64,000 nucleotides of DNA from Nemania diffusa (taxonomy: Eukaryota > Ascomycota > Sordariomycetes > Xylariales > Xylariaceae), in contig JBBPUQ010000009.1 of the NCBI GenBank assembly GCA_038501195.1, forward strand, positions 1,116,001-1,180,000. The letters are read 5' to 3'. Both the position numbers and the translations under genes were made by a program. The notes under the pieces were generated by a model. That model had not been told where the DNA came from. It did no database searches and worked only from the letters and a program-made list of their open reading frames with translations. Shown one piece after another: positions 55,373 through 64,000 of the stretch. Numbering within the stretch: position 1 is the stretch's first letter; each line of letters begins with the position of its first letter.

Positions 55373-57943
55373 ATGGCCGACGCCATCGCGGTAGTAGGAC
55401 TCGTAGCATCTGTTTTAACACTTATAGACACAGGCAAGAGCTTTTTAGCCTTAGTACAGGATCTACGTCAAAATGGCTGCGAGATATCTGATGCCATTGC
55501 TGATGCTGAAGCCCAGATGCCTCTGCTTATAGACCTAGTGAAGCACTTGCAAGACCAAGACGCCTTGAAGCAGCGGGACTCAAATGAACAGTCAAATCTC
55601 CTTGTGGCTATTAATGGCTGCAATCGGCAAATTCGGCTTCTTACAGATATAATAGCATCAACGAATTTAAGGGGCCAACCCATCTCAGCCATCACAGCGA
55701 CTCGTACTATTTGGCGGCGTCTGCGATCTAGAAAAGACGTGCACCGGATCCAACAGGCTTTGGAGCACTACAAGACTCTACTGACTCTGAAAATGATGCA
55801 AGACGCACAAGATCAAGATGTTAAGGGCGAGGAAGGCGGCGAGAACAATGCTGCCAAATACTTCCAAATCCCATCTGTATCACTGTCCAAATTTGTTGGT
55901 CGACGCAAAGCGTTGGAAGATATACATAGTAGCTGGAAGTACGACAGTAAGAAGCCAAGCAGTCTCTCGGACTCTACCACGGTCATTTTGGGCATGGGAG
56001 GGCAAGGAAAAACGCAAGTTGCCCAGGAATACTGTCGCTTTGCCCGGCGAACTAAGACTTTCGAGGCCATCTTTTGGCTCAACGCGTCTAGTTCCGACTT
56101 GATTGTACGGAGTTATACTGACCTAGCCGTTAAGCTCGCGCATGGCAGCAGCAAAGTGTCGCATAGTGAGAAGTCATCCACCGACTTCGTGATGAGGACT
56201 ATTTCAAAACTTCGTGTGCGATGGCTAGTAGTTCTCGATAACTTTGACGATCCAAAAACATTTCGGAATATCACTGACTACCTTCCTTCCAACCCCGATG
56301 GGTTTGGCGCTTTTCTGTTCACCAGCCGACATCAAGATGTGTCCTCTCTGGGCACTACGGTGTTCTTGAATGGTATGACGAAAGACGAAGGCGTTGAACT
56401 CTTCTTTCATCGACTTGGGCGAGATAGCTCACTCGTGAGTCATGATCAAGCTTCAATCATCGTCGCCCGTATGGGTGGTCTTCCCCTGGCAATCGATCAA
56501 GTAGCGTCTTATATGAGACGGCATAGGCTCGATCTTGAGAGCTTCGACAGGATACTAGAAAGCCAATCGTCCACACTGAAATTGTGGTCAGCGGTACCAC
56601 ACACGTGGGGTTACTACAAGGAGAAGGATTCGGAACGGGCGGACCAACAAGTTGTCGAGCTCAAAATTGCCACGACGTTCGACCTATCATTGCAGCAAAT
56701 AGAGACTGATGATTCTAGTCGGGGTAGAGTTGGTGCCATGCTTTCCTTCCTCAGCCTCTTCGATGGCGATTGCATTTCTGAGGAGCTCGCCATCGCGGCA
56801 AGGGAATCCACGGGTGAAACAGCGGAGTGTATGCAGATCTGCTACGAGGACGGAAAATGGAATAAACTCAAGTTCCAGGATATCCTCGTCGAGCTCTACG
56901 GGCTATCTCTCTTGGAAACGATCGACTTTGGTAACGAATACGCCACACTCACCCTCCACCCCATGGTGTTAGAGTGGCTCCGGATCCGCATTGCGCCAGA
57001 TCAGAGGGCTTGCTTTTCCACGATGGCGATTTCTGTCATCGACGCGCTCCTCCAGGAGTGTAGCGAGAATCTAGATTCGATGAATTTACAGCGTAGGGAG
57101 TGGCTACTTTCGAATAGCACTAGTGCTCGGACAAGCGCTCGTTATCTGAACGGAGATACCTCAGTGATGTGCGGTATGTCCCGCGAGGCAGCAAGCCGCT
57201 TTGCCAATTTCTACATGAGCTGCGAACGTCTTGACACCGCAATGGAGCTATATGATACCCTTCTGGCTCTTGCGGCAGACGATGCACCCAGTGTAGAGAA
57301 ATTTCAGCTGTATCACGATGCCGCTTCCTGCCTTGTGGAAAAGAGCAGATACTCGGAGGCAGAGGAGCTATACAGGAAAGCTCTCGAAGGCAAAACAACG
57401 TTATTGGGACCTGATCACGAATCCACGCTTCGCAGCGCCCAGAAGCTCGGAATGACATATCGAAGATCATTACACTATGCCGAAGGGGAGAAAATAATCC
57501 GACATGTAATAGAGCGGGCCAGAGCGATTCACGGGGAAAATACGTCGCTCTACTTGGTATCCCTCAACACGCTAGCGGTAAACCTACGCTACCAAAAATA
57601 TCTTGTAGAAGCCGAAGTAGCCGCAAGGGAAGCGTTTGAGGGAGTGCTGGAGAACTTCGGCCGCGGGAGTTACATGTCGTTCTTCATCGGGCGGTCCTTG
57701 GGGCTAGTTCTTAGAGATCAAGGCAGATTAGCTGAGGCAGAGAAAATGCTCAGGGGCGTTCTAGAAAACCAAGAGAAGGTGCTCGGAACTTTGAACAGCA
57801 GTACGCTCTTCACAGTGACGATCCTTGAGGGAATCTACAAACGGCTTGGCGATGATGCGCAGGTGCAGCGTATGAGAAACAAGATGCATGGTGATCTTGG
57901 ACGGGCTATTTTTAGGGCGTCATCCTGGAGTACCGACCGATAG
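55373..57943 (+). CDS. NB-ARC/TPR STAND protein with fungal helical N-terminal domain (NLR-like)
   Basis: Single exon, 856 aa. Residues 1-150 form an all-helical domain beginning MADAIAVVGLVASVLTLIDT, the pattern of fungal HeLo-like/SesA-type effector domains (subtype not certain). The NB-ARC core starts with the P-loop VILGMGGQGKTQVAQEY (about 203-219), Walker B RWLVVLDNFDDP (about 283), the sensor GAFLFTSRHQDV, and GLPLAIDQVASYMRR. Residues about 610-840 are TPR units (for example YSEAEELYRKALEGKTTLLG, YAEGEKIIRHVIERARAIHG, LAEAEKMLRGVLENQEKVLG). Fungal NLR-like STAND proteins of this layout are implicated in non-self recognition and programmed cell death. The encoded role here is inference. 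Ending EGIYKRLGDDAQVQRMRN gives a short C-terminal tail after the last TPR. Confidence 0.9.
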   Translation: MADAIAVVGLVASVLTLIDTGKSFLALVQDLRQNGCEISDAIADAEAQMPLLIDLVKHLQDQDALKQRDSNEQSNLLVAINGCNRQIRLLTDIIASTNLRGQPISAITATRTIWRRLRSRKDVHRIQQALEHYKTLLTLKMMQDAQDQDVKGEEGGENNAAKYFQIPSVSLSKFVGRRKALEDIHSSWKYDSKKPSSLSDSTTVILGMGGQGKTQVAQEYCRFARRTKTFEAIFWLNASSSDLIVRSYTDLAVKLAHGSSKVSHSEKSSTDFVMRTISKLRVRWLVVLDNFDDPKTFRNITDYLPSNPDGFGAFLFTSRHQDVSSLGTTVFLNGMTKDEGVELFFHRLGRDSSLVSHDQASIIVARMGGLPLAIDQVASYMRRHRLDLESFDRILESQSSTLKLWSAVPHTWGYYKEKDSERADQQVVELKIATTFDLSLQQIETDDSSRGRVGAMLSFLSLFDGDCISEELAIAARESTGETAECMQICYEDGKWNKLKFQDILVELYGLSLLETIDFGNEYATLTLHPMVLEWLRIRIAPDQRACFSTMAISVIDALLQECSENLDSMNLQRREWLLSNSTSARTSARYLNGDTSVMCGMSREAASRFANFYMSCERLDTAMELYDTLLALAADDAPSVEKFQLYHDAASCLVEKSRYSEAEELYRKALEGKTTLLGPDHESTLRSAQKLGMTYRRSLHYAEGEKIIRHVIERARAIHGENTSLYLVSLNTLAVNLRYQKYLVEAEVAAREAFEGVLENFGRGSYMSFFIGRSLGLVLRDQGRLAEAEKMLRGVLENQEKVLGTLNSSTLFTVTILEGIYKRLGDDAQVQRMRNKMHGDLGRAIFRASSWSTDR

Positions 57944-58410
57944 TCATATAGCTCTATCGACGGCTTCAGCCCTTGACTAGGGGAACTACTTTTTGATGGT
58001 GCATCCAAGCCCTTGACACCTCTTAGTTGTACCAATTCGTCTACAATGGAACCAATCCCCCGTGCCCATACCATGTTGTTGCTGCAAATCGGGAAGGGCA
58101 CGGACGAGAGGCAGGTAACTAGCTAGTTGTGAGGTGACCAACACTAAGCAATGCTCGAACTTTTAGACTACTAAGTACTTTGGATGTAGGTACTTAAGCC
58201 TCCGTTTTCGAGGGACACAAATATCGATAGACACTGTTGCATGAGCTCGGCACTATTACCATGCAAAATGTAGCGTAATGAAAAGAAACAACTGATTATT
58301 ATGAAGACGCCGCACTCCCCGAAGGAACTAATAGGCAGCACACTAAACCAAAATACCAACTCCCCCCAATAACACCCGCATATTACAGTCTTTCCCCACG
58401 CGATATAGCA
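57944..58410. other. convergent 3' intergenic region
   Basis: 467 bases between the STAND gene stop and the GH43 gene stop on the other strand. No gene is seen. Confidence 0.5.
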
Positions 58411-59887
58411 TTACATCTCGTCCATCCGGGCCTCATTCTCCAACCGCCTCGCCTCCAAGAAAGTCCGCAGGTCCTCCGTCTCCGCCACTCCACTCTTCCT
58501 GCTCCGCGCAATCTTAGCCCTAATCCGCGCCACGAGGCCGTCCCCCTTAAACGGGCCCTCAACACCAAACGACTTGCCCATATACGGCCCCCTCTCCGTG
58601 AACGCAACGCGCTGGACGCGCGCCCGCCTATTATCCCAGCCATCATCCGGTCCGTCCGTGGCATGATACACAGCCACGACATGGCCGCCGCCCACATCGA
58701 GGAAACTACCATGCCCCGGTCCGAACAAACCCCCTCTCCCTCTCCCCCCTCCAAGCCGATGCTGCGGCTGCGGCAGAGGCAGAGGCTTGACGGTCTGCAG
58801 CAGGGGCGCGTGCCCCTTCTCCCACGAGGCCGGGTCCAGCGGCTCGCCGCCGCGGTACCGCAGCGTGGCCATCTTGTACTCGGGGGTCCAGGACCCGGCG
58901 CACGAGTACACGAGCCCGCGCCACCGCCCGTCGGGCGCGGCGAGCCACTGCGGGCCCTCGTTGATGGCGTGCGCGCCCGCCGCGTCGTGCGTCGTCTCCC
59001 ACGCCTGCTGCGGCACCCCGATCGCCACCGGCCGGCTGCCCGCCGTCGAGGGGTGGTCGAGCCGCATTAGGAAGAGGTGCTGCACCATCCCCGGGGCCGC
59101 TGTAGCAGCTACAGCAGCCGGGGCCGTCGTGGTGGGCGTTGTAGTGTTATGATGATGATGGGCATCAGTGGTGTTGTTCCCCCCGTTCTGTGTTGCGTGT
59201 GACCCGTTCTTGGGAGATGGGCTCTCGAGCGGCCACCCCGAGTACGCGAGGTACAGCTGGCCCTTGAGCTCGAACACGGTCCCGTCGATCGCCCACTGGT
59301 CTGGCATGTCGTAGATCCGCCCCAGGAACTCCCACTGCCCCCGGACCGGGTCCTCTGTCGCCGGCGGCCCGCCCAGCACGTATAGCCGGTGGCTCTTGTT
59401 GCCCTTTTTCGGATTCGCTGCTGTGTAGTATATGTACCATCGGCCGCGGAGCGCGTGGAGCTCGGGAGCCCAGATGTCGGCCGAGTGTTCTGTTCCTTGT
59501 GGTGGTTTCCTATAAGCTGTTTTAGCTTAGGTCTTCTCGTTGGTGGCTGCTCATCATGTGGAATGATATCATAGGCAGTCTCGGGTTCTTAATCGTACCA
59601 TATTTGGTGTTTTGTAGCCGTAGCTTCTATATCTACCAGGCTGTTCGAGGTCCAAATCTCAATCCTATCTCCTGCGGTGAATGTCTAGGCTCGTTGTTAA
59701 CGAGCGGTAGTCGGTAAGTAAGGCCTGTCGCTCAACTCACCAAATAATATTGCCCACTAAAGCTCCTTACAAATGGATCCGGTGTCCCTATCGACGTGAG
59801 GGTGAGCATAGAATCATCGTACGGCTGATGTATGGCTGCCAGTCCTCCGACTGACAGGAGCCAGAACAGAGCCCGAGTGAGCGCCAT
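58411..59887 (-). CDS. secreted GH43 arabinanase/arabinofuranosidase-like enzyme
   Basis: Minus-strand exons 59887-59741, 59684-59599 and 59509-58411 give 443 aa. A signal peptide (LTRALFWLLSVGGLAAI) follows the chosen ATG at 59887; a further in-frame ATG at 59929 would spoil it. The GH43 propeller has GTPDPFV (D37 as base), ADIWAPELHALRGRWYIYYT, QWAIDGTVFE, and NEGPQW (E262 as acid), then GHGSFLD and VYHATDGPDDGW. This is the layout of the GH43_26-like exo-arabinofuranosidase group. A low-complexity insertion rich in Asn, Thr, His and Ala (about residues 190-225) interrupts the domain between strands. The tail after the propeller is basic and helical (ARIRAKIARSRKSG...). It should act on arabinan or arabinoxylan outside the cell. 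Confidence 0.88.
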
Positions 59888-61334
59888 TCGCAGGCTCACA
59901 TTGCCAGTCGTGAATAGTATCCGGCTCATATTATCGGAATCAAAGGCATGACGCAGATAAGTAGGCTCGGCTTTTGAAATCGTCCAGATTTGCCTGGTGT
60001 TGGAGCAAGGCCCCCTTAGGGTTCGGCTTTTTGTGCCGGACTGTTATCACGACGTCCGGCTGGGGAAACTGTGTGCTAACTAGGATCATTCGGCTTGAAA
60101 ATAGCTATTTATAAAATTCGGCATAGGTTTTGATAATAAGGCTTTCACGAAGAAGGGGTTAGCTGAAATTTTGCATTAGTACAAAATAGTTTGAGGGTCA
60201 TTGGAGAGCGTTTGTTAATCCATAATCTTCGTCCCCGATCGCTCACTAAGGTTAAAACATCAACATACTCAACCTTATGCGACTCTACCTGCATATAGTC
60301 AAATTTGTGCCGGTTCTCAGCTGGAGGTATTCCGGGAGGAGACGTGGCCCTCCTTCAAACCTTAACCACTCCCGCCACTTTAAATGGCGATGGGACATTG
60401 TAGGAGCACATATATAGTGTCGGAGGGCTTTATCACTATGCCCATAGAATTAGTAAAATCTCTTCACGAGCTATTTATATACCAAAGGTTATAAGAAACA
60501 GGAAATTTTTCGAGGTATTCATCACTACTGGTTTTAGATGGCTTTGTTCCACATATATACTTTCACGATAAGTAGCATGGGATTTACATTGCCTTCTTCT
60601 CGGTGTTAGATCGTTTATCTTACATTGATCCTCTTGTTCGCGAAGACTGTTACAATATCGTAAATGGTTATACATGTCGATATTTATACGATAATCGATT
60701 TCGGCTTTTCTAGACAACTTCATATGTACTGCTTTTCCCGCTTCTAATAAGTACGGTCTTGCTCGTAAACTTAAATATCCCCCGCACCTAGAGAAAGTTG
60801 GGTTTGGAGACCCAGGCTATATATAATTCATCCCTTGCGTTAGATACGGGCACTAGTTCTTGTAGGGTCACTTGCTAACGAAGTTGCAGAATGTTTGCTT
60901 TGTATAGAACCGAAACTGATTGGATATGGATAGTTCCGTTGAATAACTAATTGCTGTTATTGCAACTGACTGATGAGAGTAACTTCAAGAGGAAGGATGG
61001 GCGTACCAAGTAGTTGAACAAACGTGTGAAATGAAAAGACGAGATAAGAGAAGAACCGATCGCGGAGAGAAATCGAACGACTATCATAGCAAGGGATTGA
61101 ATATGTAATTACTGCAGTACAGACTATAATAGCTTATCGATCCTTGTATAATCTATAGGACGCCAAGGTTGCTCATCTCACGGGGCGTTCGCTTGAGTTC
61201 TGCTCGCCGTCGCTCATGACCTACAAACAAACCTATTGTCCCTTGCTAGGTATCATATCTATCCACGCCCTACCTATCCTTTAGGCATCGCACACCTACA
61301 ACGACACCATCCCTTTAACGCTAATAATTACAGT

Positions 61335-61359
61335 ATACATACATGCATACATACATACC
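61335..61359 (+). repeat. (ATAC)n microsatellite
   Basis: Imperfect run of ATAC/CATA units, 25 bases, with one G interruption. Confidence 0.75.
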
Positions 61360-61841
61360 AACAAGTAGCTATGTATAATAAACGCCGAGCTAAGCGAGCA
61401 TGCAGATCAAGTGTTCGTTACGGGAAGCAAGGGTTTCGGTACGTGCTGTAGAGTTTAAAATCCGGGCGAACGTCTGGCGGTGCTCGTCCCATCGCCAATT
61501 TCCAATGAAAGTGGCTTTTGCCAAGCCAGGCGTTGACATCCATTCATCTCATCGCCCTAATTACGCGAGATAACCGCGCCCAGCCTCACGTGTGCCAATC
61601 TGTTTGTGATATCGAATGAGCGGCCCGAATAACGTACCTATCTCATTTTCGCCCTTTCGCGGCGTAGGTAGTCAGGTCTGTCGGGTATGACGATGCAAGT
61701 CGGGTGATCGTCCTGCTCATGTCATTCAACTGCAGATTCGGCCCTCGCGCATCTAGCGTATTACCTAGATAAACGAAGGTAACTATAAAAGGACCTTGCA
61801 GTCACTGTGAGGTATCCCTATATACACTGTTTTTAGTATAG

Positions 61842-61950
61842 ATAGGTAAGTACCTACCTACCTAAACTGGGTACCTGCTCAACCTAACGGCAGATAGCCG
61901 CCACTAGTGAAGAATTACCGTACGCAGACACCTACCTAACCTACCTAGAT
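61842..61950. repeat. interrupted TACCTA/TAGGTA repeat
   Basis: GTAAGTACCTACCTACC, GGGTACC and ACCTACCTAACCTACC words over about 110 bases, the same type as at 47409-47555. Confidence 0.6.
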
Positions 61951-62789
61951 CTAGTGGATAGATCCACGCTAGGCCGTGACCCCTCCGTTTACAGCCAACG
62001 GGTTTGTAAATTACAATGCGAACGCCGTGAAATAAGGGAGGACAAAGAAAATGACCAGAAAATCAAATCAAATCAAAATTCCAAAAGCAATCATTACCAC
62101 GGTTACCATCCGGATATGTGACCTGAGGTTGCAAACTCCCTCTCGTAAGTCCGGTGAAAGAAAAAGGCGTTGGGGCAGGTTTTGTGACATGGGGGTTTGC
62201 GGTGGCCTCAAAGTTTCAATACGGGTGTCCGATGGATACGAGACCAAGTGGTATTCGTCCGCCCGAGTAGGCACCCCTGTCGATGAGTCGGTACTGCCGG
62301 GCGGGCTGGCCTGGCCTGGCCTGACCTGACCACTGAAGTCGACCATATGTACTCTCAGCGTGGTTGGTTCATAGCGGCTTACACATCTCACACAGCCTCA
62401 GGCTCAGACGCCTAAGTTGCCTGAGTTGCACTGGCTATCATAAACGGAAGTGGGGTGGCCTGATCGTCGTCATCGTCATGATTTTCATTAGAGAAAGAGA
62501 GAGAATGTGACAACATGTGTATGTAGTTTTTGTATTCATGTAGGTAGCATGAGCAGGCAGAGCTATTTGAAATGCATAGGCGTATGCCCGGAGATTTCTA
62601 TGTATGTCGCCTTCAGAGAGGGAGGGTATCAATCGCGTTTATCCCGATTTCTGCGCCGATCCGTTTACGCCTCTCGTACATGCGCCAACCAACCAAGCAA
62701 AAAAAGAGTCATCCCATCCTATCCAACCAGACCAGTCAAATGAGTAAATCCGCCCCAATAAGCAAAGTGAATAAAGCACAGTAAATTTT

Positions 62790-64000
62790 CTACATCAGCC
62801 CAGTGGGCGAGCTAAAGTCGCCGGCATAAGCATGCTCGGCTTCCCATTTCAGGAAGTCTCCTAGGTCGTGCCCGAGATTGTACCCCATCGGCACAACGTC
62901 GAGGTCGTCGCCGTTGCTGCTGCGGATCACCCGCAGGTCTAGCATCGGGCTGGGCGGTAGGCTGTTGACGCTCTCGCGGTTCACTATGATTTCCGTCTGC
63001 TCGCCGTCTTGATGCCAGCTGCCATTCGCACTAACCGGTCGTCCATCTGATAAGTAATGCGACGACGCGTGCCTTTTCTCGTGTGTAAAATCAAGGCCTA
63101 GGTATAGACCCGAAGCGTGTGATTTGCGCTGCGCTTCTTGCCATGTGCGGTGTGGGCTGTATGGGTTATTGCTCTCGATCTCGCCGTAAGAGAGATCGGG
63201 GATCTCGTCTCCAGATAGTGTGCTTGTAGGACTTGATGCTTCATAGTCATTGGTGACGAGTTTTCCGGTGCTCTCGAAGTTCCAGGAGTCCCACCACTCT
63301 GTTATATCGGCAATCTCCTCCGCTTCTGCCTGGCGAATAGTGTCATCACTTTCCGTGAACAAATCACCAGCGCCGCCGAGAATTGCCATCTGAAATGCCG
63401 TCCAGTCGAGACCTTCATCGCCCCCTAGTTTCATATCTGGTAGCAGGTCGGATTTGGAAAGTCGAATGGCTCCATGCTGGATAGTAGGCGTAGTTAAAGA
63501 GTATGTTGATGATTTGAGGTACACATATTCGGAAGAGATAGAGTGTGTGAGAGACTCGTTGGATTCGTTGTTGAGGTAAAGGTCGTCACTTGTTTCGGGG
63601 ATGATTGGGAGCTCGGTCACGAGTTTACGAGATGATGATCGTACGTGCCTTGCCGACCCCACAGGAAACGTCTTGTTCTTATGAAACAGTGGTCGCGGTG
63701 CAAGAGGAAGCGGGGAAGGATTGCTTTTATACTTCCGTTGCACTACATCAGAAAATGAGGTCGCAGACTTTTCTTCTGCTGTTGTCTCCATATCAGCCTC
63801 GACACGCGCTGCTTCAATGCCTAAGTCAAGGTCGAAGGGCTCCATCGACATCTCAGCCACCTCATTCTCCAAAGCCTCTGCCATTTTATCCACTTGGAGC
63901 TTCGTTATCCTCTTCTGTCTATAGGCCTCGATCTGATCAGGTGTGAGGATCTCATCTGCTTCTATTCTGTGAAACAGTTTGCCCGTGAGCAATTCCGAAA
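62790..64000 (-). CDS. fungal protein of unknown function, C-terminal part (5' end outside window)
   Basis: The minus-strand frame is open from the right edge to the stop at 62790, giving a little over 400 residues of the C-terminal part. I do not recognise a domain. The first visible part has a helical stretch (TPDQIEAYRQKRITKLQVDK), followed by a Ser/Asp-rich, probably disordered region with short ordered pieces such as DEGLDWTAFQMAILGGAGD and ITEWWDSWNFES. The C-terminal block (GYNLGHDLGDFLKWEAEHAY) is compact and probably conserved. Recurring DGDE/SSN-type acidic patches suggest a regulatory or scaffold protein. No start codon is in view. Confidence 0.75.
   Translation of the reverse strand, partial: SELLTGKLFHRIEADEILTPDQIEAYRQKRITKLQVDKMAEALENEVAEMSMEPFDLDLGIEAARVEADMETTAEEKSATSFSDVVQRKYKSNPSPLPLAPRPLFHKNKTFPVGSARHVRSSSRKLVTELPIIPETSDDLYLNNESNESLTHSISSEYVYLKSSTYSLTTPTIQHGAIRLSKSDLLPDMKLGGDEGLDWTAFQMAILGGAGDLFTESDDTIRQAEAEEIADITEWWDSWNFESTGKLVTNDYEASSPTSTLSGDEIPDLSYGEIESNNPYSPHRTWQEAQRKSHASGLYLGLDFTHEKRHASSHYLSDGRPVSANGSWHQDGEQTEIIVNRESVNSLPPSPMLDLRVIRSSNGDDLDVVPMGYNLGHDLGDFLKWEAEHAYAGDFSSPTGLM

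Larger units (their letters stand above)
59888..62789. other. long intergenic region, no gene seen
   Basis: 2.9 kb. The left end is the promoter of the secreted GH43 gene. AT-rich from 60000 to 61400. Contains an (ATAC)-type run at 61335-61359 and TACCTAGG-type words at 61842-61950. The right end should hold the 3' UTR of the edge gene. No reading frame is convincing. Confidence 0.5.

Noticed and set aside
58663..59152. Plus-strand and other minus-strand frames across the secreted GH43 gene
   Set aside because: Arg/Ala/Pro-rich shadows of GC-rich coding DNA; the GH43 frame has the conserved strands and spliced 5' exons.
1..64000. CRISPR arrays, operons and bacterial-type signals
   Set aside because: The sequence is fungal with spliced genes; no regularly spaced direct repeats were seen.

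Overview
The window comes from a filamentous ascomycete (Pezizomycotina, Sordariomycete-like; genus not resolved). The evidence is short GT-AG introns of roughly 45-240 nt splitting conserved genes, widely spaced genes on both strands, and fungus-specific families: a Pil1/Lsp1 eisosome protein, an RCR membrane protein, a HET-domain protein, an NB-ARC/TPR protein with a fungal-type N-terminal helical domain, and a KMT6/EZH2 methyltransferase. I rebuilt 21 protein-coding loci by joining exons by eye. One is cut by the left edge, one by the right edge, and one carries a frameshift. There is also one tRNA-Gly(GCC).

Left part, 1-25.3 kb, is housekeeping-rich: alanyl-tRNA synthetase (cut on the left), a conserved acidic protein, an RCR-type PY-motif membrane protein, the ERAD adaptor Hrd3/Sel1, a WDR89-like WD40 protein facing an FRG1 homologue, an isopenicillin-N-synthase-like oxygenase, a DsbA-fold protein, an intracellular GH43 beta-xylosidase, the NatC subunit Naa38, an APH-fold kinase-like protein, and the XPG/Rad2 repair nuclease.

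Middle part, 25.6-37 kb, is gene-poor and accessory. It holds a secreted DUF8021-like protein, a FAD monooxygenase, a P450, and a short-chain reductase with a one-base frameshift. The last three look like tailoring enzymes of a specialised-metabolite locus, but no backbone synthase is visible. A possible broken membrane-protein gene and a 20-nt tRNA-Gly fragment lie in the long spacer that follows.

Right part, 38-64 kb, mixes self/non-self recognition and chromatin genes with conserved ones: a HET-domain protein, tRNA-Gly, the PRC2 catalytic subunit with AT-hook-like repeats, Pil1, a CmcJ/AsaB-like hydroxylase, an NB-ARC/TPR STAND protein, a secreted GH43 arabinanase-like enzyme, and the C-terminal part of an unidentified fungal protein at the right edge. 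Long spacers (49.5-53.2 kb, 59.9-62.8 kb, 40.8-42.6 kb, 29.7-32.0 kb) hold no gene I can support. Several carry short tandem runs related to TACCTAGG.
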